Positions 19,740-31,700 of a stretch of DNA of 64,000 nt are shown here, piece after piece; within the stretch, counting starts at the first letter, position 1; each line of letters opens with the position of its first letter. A model generated the notes under the pieces. The model made no database searches, was not told where the DNA came from, and saw nothing but the letters and a program-made list of their open reading frames with translations. The translations under genes and the position numbers were made by a program. Source of the stretch: Ornithodoros turicata (Eukaryota > Arthropoda > Arachnida > Ixodida > Argasidae). The stretch covers positions 124,014,123 through 124,078,122 of the forward strand of contig NC_088202.1 of NCBI RefSeq assembly GCF_037126465.1, read 5' to 3'.

Positions 19740-22599
19740 GTATGCTGCGAGACACCGGAACTACTGGAAGAACCAAAATTTCACACAGGAGCCGTTCGCT
19801 CTCATTTTCGGGCCGTTTCTTAAGCTACTTTACATGGTAGGTTTCGTACTACCCAGTAACTAGCGTCTGCAACACGCCCATGGAGATTATGTTACCGTGA
19901 GAGACATTGATTGTGTGATGCACGTTGATGGTATTACTCTCGAATCTTCTTTGCAGCCGTTTTTTGCGCTTGACCAAGAAAGATATCAGAAATATGGAAA
20001 AGTGTTCGGGTAAGTGACATGGAAGTGACCTGAGCATATACATGCAAATACACTAGATTTATGTTAGCCACAAATCTTCGATACACCTCCACAGAGCCTA
20101 CGAAGGTGGAAAGCCAACACTGTTCGTCGCCGAGCCGGAGATCATTAAGAAGGTTCTGGTGAAAGATTTTGCCTCGCTTCCAAATAGAAGGGTAACTATG
20201 ATGTCACACCCACATATAAAATGTATATGTTTAGCAAAGTAACATGCAACAGCGCTGGTGTAATTAACACGTAGGTGGCGTTTCGCTTCCCTGAGCATGA
20301 GAAGACACGAAGATCAGAGGCACCAAAGGGCAGACGCAGCAACAGCAAAATTTAACATTTACTCGCAATAAACACTTTTAGCAGTGGAAACGAGATTCAC
20401 CAAAGGCACCAAGTTAGCCGGCTATTAATTAAATATGTGTAGGACAAATGCAGCCAGCCAGGGTTGACGATAAGATTATACTCTGTCGAATCGGGTCTCG
20501 CTACCGTATAGGATGACAAAACAGGCGTATGTTGGAGTTTTTCAGCACAATGTGATCAATGGCACTGTTTATTTAGGCGCTTAATTTGATCTGACCTTCA
20601 GAATACACGCTACTCACCTTAGTGCTTTCCTTTCATTCTGTTAATCTCCCACAGCGCGTGACCTTCCAGGACTCTTTATTGGACAACATGATGAGCACTG
20701 CTCCAGTGGAACGATGGCGCAAAATTCGTCCTGCAGTGAGCCCTGCCTTCTCTACGGGAAAGCTGAAGAGGGTAGGTGTTGCCACGACGAATGCAATGCT
20801 GACTGTCCCAGTATTTCCAAAAACTCACTTTCTTCGAATACATATATTGTCTTACAGATGACTGCACTCATTGAAGACTGCGCAAGAATCACGAGGGAGC
20901 ATTTGCAAAAGGCAGCGGAGAAGAACGATAATATTGACGCAAAGCAGTTAGCATCTTACATTAACTGCCGACCAGTCATGCTGACGAATTTAGTCTGAAG
21001 CTACTACGAAACTTTTCAGGTTTTTCGGGCATTTTTCCTTAAACACCATTGCCAGATGCGCATTTGGAACGACTCTGGATTCCTATTCCGATCAGACGAA
21101 CTTGTTCGTGTCAAAGGCAAGAGAAGCCTTTGGACAAGATCTGAACCTGAAAATTATATTGTTCTGTAAGTCACATCCAATTTTTCGCTCGATGAAAGTG
21201 ACCTTCCAGTTTCGAATTGCAATTGTTGTTGTGATGTTTACTCTTCTCATAAACGCTTCACTTTTCTTTTTTTATTAACTCTCCTTACAGTTATGTTCCC
21301 TGGGCTATTTAAACTTCTGAAAATTAAACCAGCCAATTCGGATGTGTTCCAGTACTTCAAATCACTTTCAGTGAATATTATAAAACAGAGGCAGGAAAAG
21401 GACAATGTAAGCACGCCTATCAACGAACTGGCTTTCATTTAATTTCGAGGCGCTAGCCTCATGAGTATTCTACTCTTCTTGTTTGAGTATCTGGATTGGC
21501 ATGCTGTGGGAACTAAATTGCACAGTGCACTTGGCATTACTTGGCCCATGACTGCCTCGCAATTCTTACAGCGCAACGAAGATTTTCTGCAACTAATGAT
21601 GGATGCTCAAGAAGGGAACCTTGCAGCCCCAATAGAAAACACAAAAACCCGTGACGACGAACTTTACAACTTGGGTGACGATGAGAAGACCGTCCAGTTT
21701 TCTTCAGACGAAAGTATGTGCTCGCTCGGAATCTCGCGTCTTGCTCTTCATTTGCACAAATGAAGTTGTACTGCCAATACGGACGGACAGAAACCTATAA
21801 TGTATTCGTTTGTGGGTCTTCCTTCATGTCAGCTGTCACAGAGGATGAAGCTATGGCACAGTGCGTGCTGTTCTTCCTCGCTGGCTAAGACACAACTTCG
21901 TCTGTTATTTCATTTACTCTTTACCTATTGGCTTTGCACCCAGAAATACAAGACAAACTGAGGGAGGAGGTGAACGAGTGCTTTGCCAAATACGTAAGTC
22001 TCTTGGTAACTTTCGCAAAGCTTTTTGGGGACGCGTAGTCTGTTCGTTATTTTCTACCAGAGGTCACATTACTTCTGAGGTAGTTACACACCAAAGTCAT
22101 ACCCTGTAAACGCGTGCATCAGTCAATAAGAGCAGTTTTCAAGCTATGAGAGCTCAATTCTATCCGCACTTTTAGAGGTGCAGCATTGTTACTTTCATTG
22201 TGGGTTCATTGCTCTCGGTTGCTACGTTCGATTTAATTCGAGTGTCTTGTGTATTTCCAGGACAACCGACCACCCTTTGATGTGATATCGAAGCAGAAGT
22301 ACCTGAATGCAGTTATTTCCGAATCGATGAGGATACTTCCCCCTTCTGTCAGGTGCGCATATATTTTCTAAATTTACTTATATGCATAGTGTCCCTGCTG
22401 TTTGTCGACCTATACTCAACTGATCAAGTGCCTTACAGAAAGGTGGTGGTGGCTTGCCTTTGTTGGCATCATCGTAACAAAAGTTGCTCATTAAGTACAT
22501 GAAAAAGAAGGCCTTACAAGCCGAGTCCATATGTCGAGGGTACCGACTATTGTATCGCACCCGTCCAACTCCATGTATAGCTTATACGCCACGCCGGTA

Positions 22600-23625
22600 T
22601 TCCTGAGGAAGGTGTTGGAATAGCAACCTCGTTCGTGGCTGGTATGCATGACTCCAAAGCAGCACTGCAGTGCAAGGAGAGCGTGGGTCTTTTGATCTTT
22701 TGCTCCTGTAGTTGTCGATATCCTAAAGGTGCACATAAGGCACTAGAAGGCCAGCTTGCTTTGCAGTGGATCTCTGGCTACATCGGAATACGAGGCGACG
22801 AAGTGGAATTGATGACTGCAACGACCCACCGTTCTTCATACTTTCAAAAGGCGACAGAAGATCCAATTTTCCAGTCAAAATGTCAGCCCTGGCTCCTGAA
22901 CAGTGGCGTCATGACATCACTCAGTGCCCATTCCTCCACGCAGTGGATCCCATACTATCCTCCTTCAGCAGGAGAAGGCATAGCAGGGGTCGAACGTCTC
23001 CTTTACGACTTCGTTTCGGTAACTGGGCCTCAGCAACACAATACTCTGCACATCCTGCAATGTGCCATCGGCTATTGGGCACTCTTCATAATCCGCCAAC
23101 GCTAATCGAACGACACCTCCTCGTGCGTCAACTAGAACCCATCACGTGTGACGACTTCCTCATATTTGCTTCCTTTGCTTCACGGGTGCACAGGGCGTCC
23201 CCACCATTAAGTGGTCACCTCAATAAATTGGAATGCTCCCCATAAACAATGCGCTGCTGGCACGCATTCGGCAGCAACAAGAAGGCATGCTGCAGGCGAA
23301 TTAAACAATCGCAAAGCAAAGACAAAACTGCATGCAAGCTGGTGTACATTTCCCTGAGTCTGGGGAGATATGTACAAGGGACAGACCCAGGGAAATGGCA
23401 CTAACAACTAACAGATTGCATATTGGATACCGTATAAAACCAGAATGTAAATGTCCTAAATGTAAATGGGCGTTTTGGAAGGAGCACCTGATTTGAGGAG
23501 TTGAGAGCGAACCGGGAACGTCTGCTGAGAGCTAATTCCGTGGGTATATGGTTCGCCTTATGATGTAAGCGATGCGCATCGTGATCCAAGACTTTTCTCT
23601 AAAGTATTGGCGGCGCTAGATAAAA
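22600..23625 (+). mobile_element. LINE remnant in intron 11 of gene B
   Basis: Same remnant as in gene A: GMHDSKAALQ, LALQWISGYIGIRGDEVEL, and a decayed C-terminal part with ASATQYSAHPAMCHRLLGTL. A-rich tail near 23620. Shared position shows a single insertion before the genes duplicated. Confidence 0.55.
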
Positions 23626-23898
23626 GAAAATACGTTCCCAATAATTCTACATTTAATCCTCTTTCTCTTTAATCTCTTTCTACAACTTAATAGGAAGCCT
23701 CCATTCGTTCAAAAAGCGTGTAGATGACCTCCTTCAGTTTTTCAAGGGGATTCTTAAGCGTACTGTGAGATGACGTAACTATTGAGCACTGTGTATACCT
23801 TGGAGACAGACCAAGAACCCCGGAACTAAGTCAATGTGGCGTTACTGCTACAGTCTTGTCGCTGGTGACAATTAGTGAGGTCAACGACGACAAGCTGC

Positions 23899-23932
23899 TT
23901 ACATCATTACCACCATGGTGGTAATGATGTAA
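23899..23932. repeat. Perfect 34-bp palindrome in intron 11 of gene B
   Basis: Identical to the palindrome in gene A intron 11, with flanking GACGACAAGCTGC and AACAGCTTGTCG. Confidence 0.9.
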
Positions 23933-24781
23933 ACAGAATGTTGTTGTCGTAAACAGCTTGTCGCACCGCCACCGCTATTAAGTCTATTGCTGGCGAACTT
24001 TTTCAAAAACACAAACATAGAGCTCAGAGAACGAGCTACTATCACTGAAGTCACTGCACTTGTTGCTTGAACATCAATTAGAGTAACTAAAAACATAAAG
24101 AATAGCAAGTAATTTTATTCTAGGATTGAACGATCGACAACCGAGCCATACAGAATTGATGGTACAAATATCGTCGTTCCTGAGGAATGCGTCGTGGCTA
24201 TACCAGTCTATGCCATGCACCATGACTCCCAGTATTTCCCTGAGCCAGAGAAGTTCGATCCTGAAAGGTATGAGTGAGGCATTCAGATAGTCGCATGAGC
24301 GCTCACATGGTATGGATGTATGATCCATCCATGGCTTGCATAGGTGTCATCCTATAGGGAAATTAGGTGCTTTTCAGATTCAGCGACGAGAACCTATCAT
24401 CTATCCGGCCTTACACGTATCTACCATTCGGTGCGGGCCCGAGGAACTGCGTTGGTATGAGGTTCGCCCTGCACGCTGTCAAACTATGCCTTACGTACGC
24501 CATCCACTGCGCCAGATTTGTCCGAACGCCAAAAACTCAGGTAATCTTACGGGTCTCATATGTGACAAACTTGATTTGTTGTAGACGCAACGATGCTGTT
24601 CTGTCAATTTTGGTCAGTACCAGCTGATCCAAATCATACTTCTTTAGCACTGTGAAAGGTAATCGTAGCCTATGTTTCTTGTTCTGAACAGGTTCCACTG
24701 AGCTTCTACAACGGATCTGGGCTTATGAACGCCAAAGACATAACTCTTGGAGTTCGTCCACTCGACTCTCCACCGAACTGA

Positions 24782-25150
24782 GGTTGTGGTCCTTGAAGCG
24801 ACAGATTTGCTTGCGTTCATTTCAGCTTCAGCATTCCTGAACCGCAAGGCGCAATATGGGATACACGACCTCCTACAGGAGCACCCACCTGAACCGCGTT
24901 TACGGCATCTGTATTTCACACTACTCCTAAAGATCTTGGGGTCTTGTACATATATAAGGGTTACCGTCAGCTGAATAGTAAAAAAATATCAAGCACGTAT
25001 TTTGTGTTCGTTATAAATATTTTTTCGTCCTGCATGTGCGTTTTCTGAAGGCACACAAATCTAACTAGAGCACAACACAGTTCATGCAAAAGTATGTGAC
25101 GTTTGGGAGCTCACGGCACTCTACCTTGTGGTAGGTATCACACAAGAATA
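24782..25150. other. 3' flank of gene B
   Basis: Conserved with the 3' flanks of genes A and C (TATATAAGGGTTACCGTCA, then AAAATATCAAGCACG and TTATAAATATTTTTT). This probably includes the 3' UTR. No canonical AATAAA is obvious; an ATAAAT lies near 25015. Confidence 0.45.
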
Positions 25151-25440
25151 CGGGTTTAGATGCCGTTTTAGCAGGAACATCCGAACATCCTGTAGGACAG
25201 CGTTCCGTTTGCAACTGCTGGACGACAAATTAGCCAGAATTCATTCATTAACTTATTAATTAAATGTTATCTAGAGTATGCGAGATGGCAGAATTAGAGC
25301 CAGTCATTATTCATATCCCCCGCGCTTATTAAACACCCTGTGAAGCGAACGTACGTTTAGATATAAAATGTCAAATTTCGCTAATGAGCCGAAACTAGAA
25401 CTAGGCGCTTTTCGACCTCAGCAACGACGCAGCCTCCACC
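25150..25440. repeat. Left arm only of the foldback element, downstream of gene B
   Basis: Matches the left arm of 4500-5175 up to CGGAGAGCGGTCTC, then changes to unrelated sequence. The right arm is missing. Confidence 0.65.
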
Positions 25441-26025
25441 TTATCTGGGTCGGAGAGCGGTCTCCGCTTTGTTGTCACTTTTATCGTTCGCTGCCTTCGC
25501 GCCATTCGTTGTCGTAAAGCCGTGTTGGAGCTTTCTTACTTATGCCCAGTCCGGCCGTGCTTCCAGGAGGTTTTGCCTGGGTTTCCCCCGACGATAGTAC
25601 ATGGCGGTACGGTTTCCTTGGAAGTCGGCCTAGGACACGCGCTGCTCCCATTAAATGACGCGTTGCGTTGGTCGTGACGAGCGGCCCGCCCTCAGCGAGG
25701 CCAACTACTGCAAGCGGAATATGACACCAGCAGTTTTTTTTACCTGCGCAACTATATTATTTCGTGAATATTTTGAGATTTGGGGATTTCAACTTGTGCA
25801 CCAACCTCGTAATTTAGAACCTGACCTAATTTATTCTCTTAAGACAGCAACTCTGTCCGATACTTGTGAACATATCAAATCATAAAACACCGCAATTTGA
25901 CGGACTCTCACGGAAACAAACAAACAAACAAAAACATTCCGAGGATACGCCACGAAATATCTGTTACGGACTGGCTGATTCCAGAACTGCATCGGTGCCA
26001 TATTAGTTAGGACACGACATATCCT
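25441..26025. other. Unassigned repeat-like sequence
   Basis: A stretch near 25580-25660 (TTTCCCCCGACGATAGTACA, then GGTTTCCTTGGAAGTCGGCC) looks like a dispersed repeat, but no family is assigned. No gene seen. Confidence 0.3.
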
Positions 26026-26220
26026 GAAGCCGCTTATCCAACGAGCAGTTACGTCCAAAAGGTCACCAAGTCTACCGTCTGGTTACATCCAACGTGTCGG
26101 TACGTCCATACCGTGGCGTTATAGCCAACGAGCCGTTGCATGCAATGCGCCGATACGTCCACCGATGGATGTAACGGCGCGTTCAATGTAACATCTCGTT
26201 GGACGTAGCGACCCCAGACC
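26026..26220. repeat. TTACGTCCAACG-reiterated segment
   Basis: About ten diverged units of a 10-13 base motif (TTACGTCCAA, TTACATCCAACG, TACGTCCATA, TACGTCCACCG), with inverted forms at the right (GGATGTAACG, GTTGGACGTA). The opposing halves suggest a small foldback element with subterminal repeats. Confidence 0.6.
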
Positions 26221-27325
26221 TTGCTGGAAGTGAAGCAGGAAATGAAGGAATGGGTCCCGTTACAATGAGGATCGATGTCCTGTGGCGTCCAAAAAGGCGA
26301 AGAGAGCCTTGAGGACAGAGCGTTGGTGAGCTGGATGCGACCAGGGGCCAAGCAATTTGGTGATCTTGTGGTGATGCATGTGGGCTATTACGTATAAAGC
26401 GGGATGGCGAAAAGCTTGGACATAATACACATGCGGGGGTGTCGCAACTGGCAGGGTTAGTAGTAGTTTATTATCCAGCCGACCGCATGTGGTGTAGTAC
26501 GGTGAAGTCCCGCATGGAGGAAGTGATTATACTTCATGTAGGACAAGCATGTCACGATTTCTTTAATTAGACAGTACTAATTTTCTTCGCCTTTAGCAAC
26601 GAAAATAACTCGAAAAGAAGGCAAGGTGAACAGATGGCATACTGGGTCGTCCGTCAATACGCAATTCCGGGCAGCACCCTGATATGAAAATCTTGCGCAG
26701 ATCCCTTGCTTCACACACAGACATCAAATATATAGACAATAGATAGTCCGCACTCGTATTGCCCTTGAACTGTCTAGTGCAGGCAAAAAGATTCTATATC
26801 GGCGATAGATAGCGGGATAACGTTGGCAGTGGCGGAACGCAGATACGAACTGAAAGGTGTGCCCTTGCTGAAATGCCTACCTGAACTGAAAGACCTTTCG
26901 CTTCGCATCTGCGTTGCGCCGCTGTGAACGTGCTTGAATGCTTGAGTGCAGTGAGGCAGGCTTCTTTGTAATCATTGATTTAGAATTGGCTATCAGTCCT
27001 GTAAGCTCTTCCAGAGGCCAGTTTCTCGTGCACAGGCGGTTTCTCCATGCGCCCATTATTTTGCTATGATTACCTCTTGCTCACACGGCAAATTGCACGT
27101 CTGTTTCTGTTCCCCATTTTCCCGTTTTTGCATTTTTCGTCGTTCCATGAATTCTTGCATGACATGTTTTGAATGACCGCGGAGGGCTTCTCTTCATGTT
27201 TGTGAAGTCTTAACGATACGGGAAACATCCCACAATATTATTATCCTCTTCATCGTTTGCGGTCGTAGGGTCAAGTGGCGCAAGGGCAAAAACCATTGGA
27301 TTGAAGCAGAAACTACTATAGGGAC
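26221..27325. other. No gene or element recognised
   Basis: No exon, RNA gene or terminal-repeat pair could be supported. Only short open frames. Confidence 0.4.
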
Positions 27326-27445
27326 AACGACAACGCGGTCATTCCGTTCCCATTCCGAAATTCCAGTTGAAAGAGGGGCTCATTCCATTCCCATTCCATC
27401 TATAAGAAGGTTGCCGCCATTTGCATTCCATTCCAGGTTGTAATA
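27326..27445. repeat. CATTCC-reiterated segment
   Basis: Repeated CATTCC/TTCCCATTCC units (CATTCCGTTCCCATTCC, CATTCCATTCCCATTCC, CATTCCATTCC). Ends not resolved. Another motif-reiterating element. Confidence 0.5.
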
Positions 27446-28772
27446 AAGTTGGATCTCCAACTAAGGAGTGGCAACTCCGCGACCCTGAACGGAACTGCCT
27501 GTCGCATAGATTAGATGGAACCCTGTGCAGTTCGATGTTGGCGAACATGCTCAGGGAAGGGGAGATAATCGGCTATAAGGGACTGTGCGAAAGGGGAAGA
27601 CACGTCTGTTTGTTGTTCTACGTCGTACATTGAATCCTGCGTATATGTTGTTTCGCAGCCCAGGCACCAAGACAACACAATTAGGTTGTCGCTTTTCATC
27701 TGCGAAGTCAGCTCAGCTTTGGTGCTATCTACAGGGGTGGGGGTTGTACGATCTTTCACAGCGGGTGCTGGGAAAATCTCTGGCATTATTGTGGCAGCAT
27801 TCTTGTCCGATATGTCCCACCGAAAATGAGCCGTCTCCTATAGTGAACCAGATCAGACTAAACAGAGGGCAAGCTGTGTCACAGCGGTGCCGCCAATACG
27901 TTTACACATCCGCAAATTGGTGACCGGATTAATATTGACTCGAAAGATTAATTCCTGTATAGTACAGTTGTAGACAGGACAATCATAGGCTGACGCATTA
28001 AGCGATTTTTTGTTTTGTTGCTCTTATTGTTGTTGTGCTCATCCCCTTCTTGATATAACTGAGCGCACGTTCCTTGGATGACTCTTGCTAGCAAACAATC
28101 GTTTTGTACCAGAGAGCATACACATGCGAACAATTCTTGCTCTGTGACCTCTCCTACCCAAGAAGAAACTGCAATCCAGCTATAGGACGCTGCTGGTATT
28201 TATTTTCAGATGACCTGTCAAGTAACTTGACGTTGTTTAAGGCTTCACGTATCTTGCAGGTGAGCCACGGGATCCACGCATTCACATTAAATTGCATACC
28301 ATACCACGGAACAACGTTTTCTAGTGGCGCATAACTTAACCTGTGATGCCATAATCTCGACTACCCAAGTGAGTTAATTTTAGTGGCTAACTACCACAGA
28401 TACGGCTTTTTGATACTTTTTTTACATCGTGGTAACGTGAACCCTCGAATAATCTTTAACCATTACAATCCCGACGAACAAAGAGGCAGTAGCAGTCCGC
28501 CTCGACGATGTCGAATGAAACGTGATTTCTACTGCAACCACTCACACACTCTCTCTCTCCGTGTGGTATAATAGAGCATCCGGAAAACGGCCACACGTGC
28601 CGAGGACGTTCTCGTTCGCGTCGGCGGTTTTGGAAAGACACCGTTTATCTGAGTCAGATTGTGGAGCGAGCACAGTACGGCGTGCTCCCGATCGCGCTTT
28701 CAGGTGGACAATTCGCGATTGCATTTCCACAGTGCTGGCGAAGTGCGTCAGACAGCGCACGTTTACTTCGAG
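27446..28772. other. Repeats and 5' flank of gene C
   Basis: 27950-28320 is homologous to 48090-48440 (shared GAGCGCACGTTCCTTGGATG and GTTTTGTACCAGAGAGCA). 28490-28772 is conserved with the sequence before the first exons of genes B and D and likely holds promoter and 5' UTR. No other gene seen. Confidence 0.45.
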
Positions 28773-31700
28773 ATGCAGCTGCCAGGTTTGTTTACCGTGC
28801 CGGACTGGGTAATTCTGGGTGTGACTGCAGGTGTACTACTGTACATGTAAGTAGGAATAGCTATGATCATTTTTCTTGTCAATGCTTGCAGCGATGTATC
28901 ACCTCAACTAAGTGCTTTTGAATTCGTTTCATGCAGTTTGTTTTCACCTTCCACGCACGGAAGTATACTGACTTTGTATTATAATACAACACTACTCGAT
29001 ACAAATGCACTAAAAACTACTTGTCAATGTACTGTCATCCGGGAAATTATAAAGGAGCGCAGGGAGATCGAAAATAAAAAATGGAGCAAGGAATTAGCTG
29101 TTACGGCCATTCTGTTTTAATTTTTAGGGAGCTCCTAGCCATCTTCTCATTATCGCGACAGCGCTATCTCTTCTGTTGTGAGTCACAAGTTACACGGTTA
29201 AAAGTAACGATTCCGAAACGATGTAGTGTCAATAAAGTCAGCTTGCTGTTTCTCTCTGCTTTTTCCATTTCTCTTTCCAACCTGAAACTCTCAGCGATAG
29301 CCACAGTACAGTGTGCAGATGGACAGGAGACAATGGCGATGGTCCTGAACATGATAAAATCATTCGTGAAGAACAACGCATTTTCCTCGAATCGTTTTTC
29401 ATATTTTCGGCGGTACCCCATTTGGAAATGCAGCTTATTTCTTTTTAGCGTGTCAAGGAATTCCATGTGTATGTGTCACGCACCGTCCGGCTACACAATC
29501 ACTCCTGTTCTTTGTGTGTATTTTTACGTCATGGTAATTTTTTATAGTTGCGGTAATTTTTTTTTTTTTTTTCTGTGCGGCCCTCCGTGATGTTGCCCAT
29601 ATGGTCAAAGCGGTCCGCGACTCCGTTTCAGTTTGACTCCCCTACCCCAGCTACCGCAATGGGTGCATCGAGCCGCCACTTCAGAGCAGGCTGACCGCAT
29701 TTTCCCTCAACATCACCCCCCCTCCCCCCTCGGAGAGTCGTAGAGTTAAAAAGAAAAAAAAAAGCGAATAATGCTTCGCTCCGAAAGAGCGTATTACATC
29801 ACAGCGGTAAATGCACAACAACACCTCGTGCTTAGCTGTCCACGGTAGCCTTGGGGGATCCATTAGTTTGACATTGACGGTGTGTGTGTGTGGAGAGACG
29901 ATGCAGCTGCTCGGATTCTTCGCTCTGCCGGAATGGGTGACTTTATTCGCAACACCGTCGTCCTCGTGTACATGTGAGATAACATACCCGGTTTAGAACA
30001 TATTTACCTTGTGTTGTAACTGCATTCTACAACAGCTGTCAACAGATTGTGATTCAGGTGCAAATTTATGCGATGTGTGCCGTAATATCGCGTGAAGTGA
30101 GCTAGTACGGCAAAAACATCGTAGGTGTACGTACCATAAAAGGTGGTTTCCCACTGGTTCGTCTTCGGTTGATTTTCTGTTTGTCATTCATGAACGTTCG
30201 TCGTTGCACGAGCATTTCAATGGGAAGGCGTGGGCCCACACCCAGCAACCACCTGTAACCAGCACAGGGACGAACACTTCGATATCTGCAAAATAGCTTC
30301 TGGTGGGTGTGGAGTTTTAATGACGTGGTTGGCATGTGAAATAACAAAGTAGGGTAAACAACGCTTTGGAAACCTGCATACGTGTTATCTTTGCAACGTG
30401 ACTGTCGCGAATGGTACTTTAAAGGCACAGTGCATGCCGCATTTGTTCGTTTTCAGTTGCGGCAGATTGTATACGACATGCGCGAAATGCCTTTGACGTG
30501 CACGGGCTCTATAATTCCTCGTTCTCCAGACCAACGTTGTCCTGACTCCTCTCATCCCAATGGCGCTGGTGCTAGTCAAATGCTTCTTGAGGTGATGTCA
30601 ACAGGTCCGACTTCTTCTTTTAACGAGATGTTTGCTGGAGCTATGTGGTGACTTCATATGTCGCCTGCAGCTCCATTTTTTGTATGTGGTATAGGTGATA
30701 TCCACAAAAAAGTCTTTAGCATGTGTCACTCTTGAGTGAATGACACGTGACATTTTTGCTTTGGGTCTCATGTTTTTGAGTCCAGGTTTAGAAGCGGTCT
30801 GCGATGACGCTTCTTTAAGAAAAACGAAGAGGGCTTTCTCCGCTTTCTTTTGCAATTTTGAGCATGGCCATTTACCTAGCAGCTTACAAAAACTGAAGGG
30901 GCGTGAGTCGAGCTTGCTCAGGACAGCTTCCAGCCTTTCTCGGTGCTATTTGAAGGCGGGGCATGGGATGATCACGTGGAGTGTATCTTCCCGCGTCTTA
31001 CATGTTGGCGATGCTGATCTTCTCATTCGGTAAAGAGTCGCCTGGGTGTAGAGCTGCTCCGACTGAAGTTCGGCTCGGAGGTCGAAGCCCGGCATCCGTC
31101 TTGGTGTTTTCCTTTCTCTTCTTCTTTTACGGCAGAAGCGACAGAATCGGTTTAGAGTCACTAAATAGGGGGGGGGGGGTATATATAAGTTTAATAAACA
31201 GGAGGTGGCGTCCACGCAAGGAGAGGTCAGCCAGACCTATGTCGGCTTGCTACGCCCTGGTGGAGCAAAAAAAAAAAGAAGAAGAAAAAAACCGGCCGGT
31301 TTCTTTGCAGTGGGGGCGAGTGCCCAGGGCCACGGTTCTCAGTTCACAACGTAACACTCAGTTGGGTGTCCTGTAGGTACCTCTGCAAGTACCGAATAAG
31401 TTTCCGTTATCTTGGGTAAGCCCAGGCATGCGCGAAGGCTGCGAGACTGAATGTTCAGGAGTTCCCGCTCGTGAGTCGTCCGCAGGCCGTGCAGCACTGG
31501 GATGCTGTACCGCAGGAAGCCTAGCACGAGGGAGCTGTGAATTTGGCGAAGATCGCGACAGGTGGGGCCCCAAGACGCTCCGGAGATGCGGCGTAGGACG
31601 TTCACTGATCTGCTCGTCTTGACGGAGAGGTTCTTTATGTGCTTAGACCACGAGAGCTGTCTGTCAATAATCACGCCAAGGTACTTGCAGTGCGTCACAA

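Larger units (their letters stand above)
1..20943 (+). repeat. Segmental duplication, unit 1
   Basis: Collinear with 39454-64000 on the same strand. It includes gene A exons 5-14, all intergenic elements, and gene B through exon 6. The offset rises in steps (39,453 at gene A exon 5; 39,434 at its exon 14; 42,113 at gene B exon 1; 43,057 at gene B exon 6), each step matching named insertions or deletions. Confidence 0.92.
13392..24781 (+). pseudogene. Cytochrome P450, CYP3 clan, gene B (nonsense in I-helix)
   Basis: Exons: 13392-13465, 19740-19836, 19957-20009, 20095-20191, 20655-20771, 20858-20946, 21020-21165, 21291-21406, 21572-21713, 21833-21993, 22261-22352, 24124-24267, 24378-24540, 24692-24781. 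Phases agree at every junction and other P450 signatures remain: WRKIRP, ESMR, PERF, FGAGPRNCVG. In exon 10, however, LAGQDTT of genes A and C reads LAG-stop-DTT, because CAA became TAA at 21886-21888. The product would end at about residue 328, before the K-helix and haem cysteine. All else is well kept, so inactivation looks recent. Use of exon 1 across a 6.3-kb intron is inferred. Intron 6 starts with GTTAGC. Confidence 0.85.

Noticed and set aside
20676..20867. Minus-strand frames over P450 exons
   Set aside because: They are shadows of the coding strand without independent support.
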